Positions 22,936 to 27,937 of a stretch of 27,937 nt of DNA are shown here, piece after piece. Positions within the stretch are counted from its first letter, which is position 1; each line of letters starts with the position of its first letter. The notes beneath the pieces are model-generated. The model worked only from the letters and a program-made list of their open reading frames with translations. It did not search any database and was not told where the DNA came from. Both the position numbers and the translations under genes were made by a program. Origin of the DNA: JBIOUF01 sp044866695 (GTDB lineage: Bacteria > Actinomycetota > Actinomycetes > Propionibacteriales > Nocardioidaceae); NCBI GenBank assembly GCA_044866695.1, contig JBIOUF010000007.1, forward strand, positions 1-27,937, written 5' to 3'.

Positions 22936-23063
22936 CGCCGTTCACCCCCACGAGCGCATCCCTCGAGCGCCAGCCGGAGGCTCGACAACGCCGGTTCTAC
23001 GTCGGAACAGTATCCCGTCCGGCGCGCGGCCCCGTCCATCGAGCCGCGGGAAGTTTGCTTGGG

Positions 23064-24902
23064 TCAGCCCTCGGCGTCGAGCGCCTCGCGCACCCGGCGG
23101 TGGGCCACCCAGATCTCCTCGGGGAGGTCGTCGAACCGGGCCAGGTGTTCCTCGCGATGCTCGAGCTCCTGGCGCCAGCGGGCGGTGTCGATGGTCAGCA
23201 GCGTGTCCAGGTCCGCGGGGTCGACGTCGAGGCCCTCGAGGTCCAGCTCGGCCTTGGTCGGCACGATGCCGACCGGTGTCCGCCGCCCGGTGACCTCGCC
23301 GTCCTTCAGCCGCATCAGCCAGAGCAGGGCGCGCAGGTTCTCCCGGTAGCCCGGCCACAGGTAGTGGCCGTCCTGGGGGTCCTTCTGGAACCAGTTGACG
23401 TGGGCGAAGACCGGCTGGTGGGTCGCCTCGCCGACGATCCTGAGCCAGTGCTCGGCGTACCGGCCCTCGGCGTAGGACATGAACGGCCGCATCGACATCG
23501 GGTCGTAGCGCAGCTGCCCCTCGACGCCCTCGGCTGCGAAGGTCGCCTCGGCGCCCAGCGTGAGCCCGTCGTACACGCCCTCGGCCAGGTCCTCGATCGC
23601 CCGGACCAGCGGCTCGCGGTCGCGGGTCCGGCCGCCGAAGATGATCCCGTCGATCGGCACGCCTCGGGGGTCGTCGAAGTCGGCGGCGATGTTCGGCACG
23701 TTGGCCAACGTGGTGGTGAACCGGCTGTTCGGGTGCGACCACGGCGCGGTGCTGCCGGGCTCCCGCTCGGCGATCAGCTCGCCCTTCCAGTCGCGCCAGC
23801 CGGTGAGGTCGGCGGGCGGCTCGGGGGTGCGGCCCTCCCACCAGACCTCGTGGGTGAGCTCGTTGTACGCCACGTTGGTGAAGATCGTGCCGGTGCCGTC
23901 GGCCACGGACTGCAGCGCCGTGGGGTTCGTGGACTCGTTGGTGTCCTTGGCGACGCCGAAGACCCCGAACTCGGGGTTCATCCCGTAGAGCCGGCCGTCG
24001 TCGGGGTCGACCCACAGCCAGGTGATGTCGTCGCCGTAGAAGTCGACCTGGTAGCGGTCGCCCAGCGCGTCCGGCGGCAGCATCATCGCCAGGTTGGTCT
24101 TGCCCGACGCGCTCGGGAACCCGCCGGCGATGTGGTAGCGCCGGCCGGTGACCTTGTCGCTGATGCCGATCAGCATGAACTGCTCGGCGAGGAACCGGCC
24201 CGACGCCCAGCCGTCGTAGGAGGCCTGCCGGAGGCCGTGCGCGATCTTGCCCAGCAGCGCGTTGCCGCCGTACGACGACCCGAAGTGCAGGATGGTCCGC
24301 TCGTCGGCCACCGTCACGAAGTACCGCTTGTCCTCCGGGGTGCCCTGGCCCAGGTTCGGCAGGTCCCCCGTGACGTGCACCGCGCGGACGAAGCTGTCCG
24401 GGTCGGGCAGGTTCTCCACGTGCTCGACTCCGACGCGCGCCATCCGGATCATGTGCAGCACGACGGTCCGGCTGTCGGTGAGCTCGACCCCGGCGGCCCA
24501 GTCCTCCAGGGGCGACCCGGGAGGCGCCATGAGGTAGGGGACGACGTACATGGTCTTGCCGGCGGAGGCGCCGCGCATCAGCCCTTCCAGCAGCGGCCGC
24601 ATCTCCGAGGCGGGGCGCCAGTTGTTGTACACCCCCCGGTCGGCCGGGTCGTTCGTGGCGACGATGGTCCGCTCCTCGGAGCGGGCGGTGTCCTTGTGGT
24701 AGCTGCGCGAGTAGTACCGTCCCTCGCCGGCGGGGAGCAGCTCCCCTGCGTCGAGGGCCTCCTGGACCAGCCTCGCGTCGTCCTCGGCGCCCACCACCTC
24801 CACGTGCTCGGCGCCGGTGAGCTCGGCCCAGTAGCGGACGTACTCCCTCACCTGCAAGTTCTTCATGCGGGCCTCGTCCAGAACCTTCTCCAGGTCGGTC
24901 AT
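23064..24902 (-). CDS. pckG: Phosphoenolpyruvate carboxykinase (GTP-type)
   Basis: This 612-residue cytosolic enzyme converts oxaloacetate and GTP to PEP, CO2 and GDP, the entry step of gluconeogenesis. The family motifs are in order: YNNWRPASEM near 92, FGSSYGGNALLGK near 215, P-loop FPSASGKT at 262-269 with Lys268, then the metal site GDDITWLW, NPEFGVFGVAKDTNESTNP, IFTNVAYN, NSRFTT, GVPIDGIIFGGR and MRPFMSYAEGRYAEHWL. Length is normal. The P-loop normally reads FPSACGKT; here the hyper-reactive Cys is Ser266, and the preceding residues are also altered (AGG instead of AAA). Cys is also absent from NSRFTT, where vertebrate enzymes have NSRFC. ATG 24902 matches the family start; upstream in-frame ATGs extend into the divergent promoter. 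Activity is expected but not certain. Confidence 0.9.
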   Translation of the reverse strand: MTDLEKVLDEARMKNLQVREYVRYWAELTGAEHVEVVGAEDDARLVQEALDAGELLPAGEGRYYSRSYHKDTARSEERTIVATNDPADRGVYNNWRPASEMRPLLEGLMRGASAGKTMYVVPYLMAPPGSPLEDWAAGVELTDSRTVVLHMIRMARVGVEHVENLPDPDSFVRAVHVTGDLPNLGQGTPEDKRYFVTVADERTILHFGSSYGGNALLGKIAHGLRQASYDGWASGRFLAEQFMLIGISDKVTGRRYHIAGGFPSASGKTNLAMMLPPDALGDRYQVDFYGDDITWLWVDPDDGRLYGMNPEFGVFGVAKDTNESTNPTALQSVADGTGTIFTNVAYNELTHEVWWEGRTPEPPADLTGWRDWKGELIAEREPGSTAPWSHPNSRFTTTLANVPNIAADFDDPRGVPIDGIIFGGRTRDREPLVRAIEDLAEGVYDGLTLGAEATFAAEGVEGQLRYDPMSMRPFMSYAEGRYAEHWLRIVGEATHQPVFAHVNWFQKDPQDGHYLWPGYRENLRALLWLMRLKDGEVTGRRTPVGIVPTKAELDLEGLDVDPADLDTLLTIDTARWRQELEHREEHLARFDDLPEEIWVAHRRVREALDAEG

Positions 24903-25119
24903 GTCGTCCTGCCTCTCGCAAAGCGGGTGCGCCGCAGGGTAGTACGTCGCACCGGACGCGGCGCCGGAAAGTGGTACATCGCATACGCGGCAGCCTTGAC
25001 GCCGCATCCCTCCCTCAGGATGGGCGGGGCCCGTGCCGGCGGGCCAGGGCCCAAGGTCCCCGATGTGGTAGGGCAGTACCGAGGAGCTCACGTCACCGAA
25101 CCGAACGGAGCCACAGCAC
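24903..25119. promoter_or_regulatory. Divergent promoter region, PEPCK / thiolase
   Basis: This 217-bp gap holds promoters for both directions. TTGACG near 24996-25001 could be a -35 for the thiolase, but no good -10 follows at the right distance. TACTAC on the minus strand near 24940 could be a -10 for PEPCK. A GC-rich inverted repeat around GGGGCCCGTGCCGGCGGGCC (near 25026-25045) is visible. I see no convincing operator. Confidence 0.3.
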
Positions 25120-26334
25120 ATGCCCGAGGCAGTCATCGTGTCCGCGGCACGGTCCCCCATCGGCCGGGCCAACAAGGGGTCGCTGGTCGACATGCGGCCC
25201 GACGACCTCACCGCCCAGATGGTCCGTGCCGCGCTGGACCAGGTGCCCGAGCTCGACCCGGCCGACATCGACGACCTGCTGCTGGGCTGCGGCCTGCCGG
25301 GCGGGGAGTCCGGCAACAACATGGCGCGGGTGGTCGCGGTGCTCCTCGGGTTCGACCACGTCCCGGGCGCGACCATCACCCGCTACTGCTCCTCGTCGGT
25401 GCAGACCACGCGGATGGCGTTCCACGCGGTCAAGGCCGGTGAGGCCGACGTCGTGGTCAGCGCGGGGGTCGAGACGGTGTCGCGGTTCGCGCGCGGCACC
25501 TCGGACCTCCAGCAGACGCAGAACCCGGCGTTCGCCGGTGCGCAGGCCCGCACCGAGCGGCTCGCCCAGGGCGGCCAGGACTGGCACGACCCGCGCGAGG
25601 ACGGCGAGCTGCCCGACGTGTACGTCGCGATGGGCCAGACCGCGGAGAACGTCGCCCGGCTGCGCGGCCTGTCTCGCCAGGAGCTCGACGAGTTCGGCGT
25701 ACGCAGCCAGAACCTCGCCGAGAAGGCGGTCGCCGCCGGCTTCTGGGCCGAGGAGATCACCCCGGTGACCCGGCCGGACGGCTCCGTGGTGTCCGCCGAC
25801 GACGGCCCGCGCGCGGGGGTGACCTACGAGGCGGTCTCCCAGCTGCAGCCGGTGTTCCGTCCCGACGGCGTGGTGACGGCCGGCAACTGCTGTGCGCTCA
25901 ACGACGGCGCCGCGGCGGTGGTGGTGATGTCGGACCGCAAGGCTGCCGAGCTCGGCATCACCCCGCTGGCGCGCATCGTGTCGACCGGCCTGAGCGCCCT
26001 GTCGCCGGAGGTGATGGGGCTCGGCCCGGTCGAGGCGACCCGCCGGGCGCTGGCCCGCGCCGAGATGACCATCGGGGACTGCGACCTGGTGGAGATCAAC
26101 GAGGCGTTCGCCGCCCAGGTGGTGCCCTCCTACCGCGACCTCGGCATCGACCTCGACCGGCTCAACGTCAACGGCGGCGCCATCGCGGTCGGCCACCCGT
26201 TCGGCATGACCGGCGCCCGGCTCCAGGCCACCATGCTGAACTCGCTGCGGCACCACGACAAGCAGGTCGGCCTCATCACCATGTGCGTCGGTGGTGGACA
26301 GGGCATGGCGCTCATCCTCGAACGCCTCAGCTGA
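25120..26334 (+). CDS. Thiolase (acetyl-CoA C-acyltransferase)
   Basis: This 404-residue thiolase cleaves 3-ketoacyl-CoA in beta-oxidation or condenses acetyl-CoA. The nucleophile Cys90 is in RYCSSSVQT (family usually NRxCxSG), the first His/Asn region is NEAFAAQ near 327, GHPFGMTGAR holds His359, and CVGGGQGMA holds Cys389. Ala/Gly-rich loops and length are normal for the family. The Gly usual after the Cys motif (CSSG) is Ser here (CSSS). ATG 25120 has GGAG ten bases upstream. It diverges from PEPCK and is followed 16 bp after its stop by the second 22-bp repeat array. Biosynthetic versus degradative role cannot be settled from sequence; the neighbouring ACAD and ligase favour degradation. 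Confidence 0.93.
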   Translation: MPEAVIVSAARSPIGRANKGSLVDMRPDDLTAQMVRAALDQVPELDPADIDDLLLGCGLPGGESGNNMARVVAVLLGFDHVPGATITRYCSSSVQTTRMAFHAVKAGEADVVVSAGVETVSRFARGTSDLQQTQNPAFAGAQARTERLAQGGQDWHDPREDGELPDVYVAMGQTAENVARLRGLSRQELDEFGVRSQNLAEKAVAAGFWAEEITPVTRPDGSVVSADDGPRAGVTYEAVSQLQPVFRPDGVVTAGNCCALNDGAAAVVVMSDRKAAELGITPLARIVSTGLSALSPEVMGLGPVEATRRALARAEMTIGDCDLVEINEAFAAQVVPSYRDLGIDLDRLNVNGGAIAVGHPFGMTGARLQATMLNSLRHHDKQVGLITMCVGGGQGMALILERLS

Positions 26335-26350
26335 CCCCCCGTCGCACGTC

Positions 26351-26460
26351 GAGCCGTCAATCTTGGTGGGTCGAGCCGTCAATGTTGGTGGGTCCAGCCG
26401 TCAATGTTGGTGGGTCCAGCCGTCAATGTTGGTGGGTCGAGCCGTCAAGAATGGTTGCCC
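26351..26460 (+). repeat. 22-bp repeat array, same-orientation copy
   Basis: Four near-identical units (26351-26372, 26373-26394, 26395-26416, 26417-26438) and one decayed unit (26439-26460) lie head to tail, each exactly 22 bp. They share AGCCGTCAATSTTGGTGGGT, with G or C as the first base. This is the same repeat as at 11721-11915, here all in one direction. No spacers separate the units. It starts 16 bp after the thiolase stop. Confidence 0.9.
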
Positions 26461-26489
26461 AACCGCCGGGGACGGCGGTGCCCACGTCC

Positions 26490-26644
26490 GGTGGTTTCGA
26501 GACGGGCTCGCCTAGCGGCTCGCCCTCCTTAACCACCGGCCCGGGCTCGCCTAGCGGCTCGCCCTCCTCAACCACCGACCCGGGCTCGCCTAGCGGCTCG
26601 CCCTCCTCAACCACCGGCCGGGCTCGCCCTCCTCAACCACCGCC
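26490..26644 (+). repeat. Palindromic element copy 2 with 39-bp tandem amplification
   Basis: The element at 26490-26537 repeats the structure of 13389-13432: GGTGGTTTCGAGACG, a GCTCGCCTAGCGGCTCGC core, and a CTCCTTAACCACC end. Its right part is then tandemly duplicated: units of exactly 39 bp at 26503-26541, 26542-26580 and 26581-26619, plus a shortened fourth (26620-26644) lacking most of the core. Because 39 is a multiple of three, spurious open frames run through it. Confidence 0.9.
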
Positions 26645-26742
26645 GCCTCCGCCCTTCCGCTCGTGCCTCGACGAGGACCAGACCCCTCCCCGGTTGAAAC
26701 CTTGACTGGTCATCGGGGGGTTCGGGGAGGTATGACTGGCCG

Positions 26743-27864
26743 ATGAGCCTTCGAAGGTCGCTCCGCGCCGGCGTCGTCGCGGTGTCCGCAGGGTTGCTGC
26801 TGTCCATGGCCGTCGCCCCCGCGCAGGCGGGGGGTTCCCACGACGGGCACTCGCACCAGCACCGGCGGCTGGTGGTGATGACCCAGAACCTCTACCTGGG
26901 CTCGCCCCTGACGGCCGCGCTCGACCCGAACCTCGACGCGGCCGGGTTCGTCGCCGCGGTCGCGAAGATCTACGGCACCGCGCTCTTCACGAGCTTCCCG
27001 GTGCGGGCGGAGGCGATCGCCGACATCGTCGCCGAGGAGCGTCCCGACGTGATCGGGCTGCAGGAGGTCACCCAGTGGGTGGCGCAGGCGACCGGGAACC
27101 CCAACGCGACTCCGGTCAGCCAGGACTTCCTGCAGATCCTGCTGGACGCGCTGGCCGCCCGAGGCCTCGACTACGAGGTCGCCGGCATCTCCCCGAACGC
27201 CGACATCGGGCCGGCTCCTCTGGTGGCACCGCAGTTCGGCTGCGGGCCGACCGCTGCCGACTGCGTGGTCTCGCTGAAGGACCGTGACGTCATCCTGGTC
27301 AACGACGACACGCCAGGGCTGCGGTGGTGGGGTGCGAGGAGCGGCAGGTACGCCGCGCAGCAGACGTTCACCCCTCCGACCGGAGTCCCGGTGTCCTTCG
27401 CCAGGGGATGGGTGACCGTCGAGGCGTCGTACCGGGGGGCCAGGTTCCGGTTCGCCGACACCCACCTGGAGGTGGACGACTTCCCGGCCGTGCAGGAGGC
27501 GCAGGCGGCGGAGTTCCTCGCCGGGCCGGCGCGCAGCCGCGATGCCGTGGTGGCGGTCGGGGACTTCAACTCCGCCGCGGACGGCAGCACCACCGGCTCC
27601 TACGCGATCCTCACCTCGAGGCTCCGGGACGCGTGGCGGGTCAACGGCGACGAGCCTGGCTACACCAGCGGCCAGAACGGCACGCTGAGCAACCCGGTGT
27701 CCCTGCTGCACCAGCGGATCGACCTGGTCCTCACCCGGTCCTCGCACCGGACCCGCGTGCGGCCGGTCGAGGCGCGCGTGGTCGGAGACCAGCCGTTCCA
27801 GGCGACGCCGCCGCTGTGGCCCTCCGACCATGCCGGAGTGGTCGCGACCCTGGGGCTGCGTTGA
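26743..27864 (+). CDS. Secreted endonuclease/exonuclease/phosphatase-family hydrolase
   Basis: This 373-residue exported protein has a signal peptide (1-29: LRRSLRAG, a hydrophobic core, AQA cleavage) and a short His-rich segment (SHDGHSHQHRR) before the fold. The DNase I/sphingomyelinase-like EEP domain shows its landmarks in order: MTQNLYLG, the metal-binding Glu in IGLQEVT (near 107), the catalytic His in ADTHLEV (near 243), VGDFNSAADGS, QRIDLVLT, and the terminal SDHAGVVATL Asp-His pair. Substrate may be a nucleic acid, phospholipid or phosphoester and cannot be fixed. GGGGAGG at 26724-26730 is 12 bases before the ATG. A four-codon frame, ATG at 26732, overlaps this start by ATGA. It stands alone, converging with the gene entering from the right edge. 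Confidence 0.9.
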   Translation: MSLRRSLRAGVVAVSAGLLLSMAVAPAQAGGSHDGHSHQHRRLVVMTQNLYLGSPLTAALDPNLDAAGFVAAVAKIYGTALFTSFPVRAEAIADIVAEERPDVIGLQEVTQWVAQATGNPNATPVSQDFLQILLDALAARGLDYEVAGISPNADIGPAPLVAPQFGCGPTAADCVVSLKDRDVILVNDDTPGLRWWGARSGRYAAQQTFTPPTGVPVSFARGWVTVEASYRGARFRFADTHLEVDDFPAVQEAQAAEFLAGPARSRDAVVAVGDFNSAADGSTTGSYAILTSRLRDAWRVNGDEPGYTSGQNGTLSNPVSLLHQRIDLVLTRSSHRTRVRPVEARVVGDQPFQATPPLWPSDHAGVVATLGLR

Positions 27865-27880
27865 CCCTGTCTCAGCGGAC

Positions 27881-27937
27881 TCAGCCGAAGGTGTGGCTCC
27901 TGCCGAAGTTCCGGGCGAAGAAGCGTGAGGTGAACCA
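27881..27937 (-). CDS. C-terminal end of an unidentified gene
   Basis: The minus-strand frame from the window edge runs 18 codons (WFTSRFFARNFGRSHTFG) to a TGA at 27881. The basic-aromatic stretch looks like a genuine protein end, and the position 16 bp past the convergent EEP stop fits a gene end. No family can be assigned from so little sequence. Confidence 0.4.
   Translation of the reverse strand, partial: WFTSRFFARNFGRSHTFG

Larger units (their letters stand above)
26335..26742. other. 408-bp gene-free, repeat-filled gap
   Basis: Between the thiolase and the EEP-family gene there is no credible gene. From left to right it contains the 22-bp array, a 29-bp link, the 39-bp array, and about 100 bp of pyrimidine-rich DNA. 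The last part has TTGAAA (26694) and TTGACT (26702), either of which could be a -35, but no -10 at the right spacing. Confidence 0.7.

Noticed and set aside
22994..23010. GTTC-N7-GAAC dyad upstream of the phosphatase gene
   Set aside because: Only four base pairs per arm, which is expected by chance in a gap of this size.
26423..26614. Small Glu/Gly/Pro-rich repeat protein on the minus strand
   Set aside because: The repeats arise because the 39-bp DNA repeat is a multiple of three; there is no ribosome site, and the frame lies wholly in repeated intergenic DNA.
26283..26705. Plus-strand frame reading through the 22-bp and 39-bp arrays
   Set aside because: It starts inside the thiolase gene, and its protein is only a translation of the repeats.

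Overview
The window is a GC-rich actinobacterial chromosome segment, most likely from Nocardioides or another member of the Nocardioidaceae. The evidence is the base composition, GTG starts, strong AGGAGG-type ribosome sites, an SCO7613-type zinc-ribbon membrane protein, a DUF4235 protein, a surface protein ending in DUF5979-like repeats, and two short repeat families confined to intergenic DNA. The genus is inferred from gene content only. I saw no rRNA, tRNA, CRISPR, transposase, integrase or phage genes.

Layout. Positions 1-2805 hold the start of an SCO7613-like membrane protein (minus strand) diverging from an MMPL/RND transporter. An 86-bp element with perfect 14-bp inverted ends separates that transporter from a very large (2357 aa) secreted, LPDTG-anchored surface protein on the minus strand (2915-9988). 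A fatty acyl-CoA ligase diverges from it (10155-11690). A 22-bp repeat array then leads into a ThrE-type exporter (to 13309), which converges through a repeat-rich gap on a TetR regulator. Divergent from the TetR gene is a compact run: YtxH-like, YihY/BrkB-like, DUF4235, then hemerythrin. A minus-strand operon follows (RpiB-like isomerase, PaaI-like thioesterase, enoyl-CoA hydratase family), diverging from a CorA-like transporter. Next come a long VLCAD-type acyl-CoA dehydrogenase with a tandem operator-like motif, a membrane-bound SpoIIE-type phosphatase, a GTP-type PEP carboxykinase, a thiolase, a 408-bp repeat-filled gap, a secreted EEP-family hydrolase, and the last codons of a further minus-strand gene.

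Metabolic theme. An acyl-CoA ligase, acyl-CoA dehydrogenase, enoyl-CoA hydratase-family protein, thioesterase, thiolase and PEPCK together suggest acyl-CoA breakdown feeding gluconeogenesis. They sit in several transcription units, and no 3-hydroxyacyl-CoA dehydrogenase is present, so this is loose clustering and not one pathway operon.

Most unusual points. (1) The giant surface protein is a ladder of about 13 modules, each opening with a lysine; its five C-terminal modules each keep Lys, Glu, Asn and two Cys in the order expected of CnaB-like isopeptide domains. (2) A 22-bp repeat is arrayed in exact register at two loci 14.6 kb apart, each just after the stop of a fatty-acid-type gene; one array folds back on itself. 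(3) A second, palindromic repeat family appears at two gene ends. (4) The PEPCK carries Ser where the family has its hyper-reactive active-site Cys.
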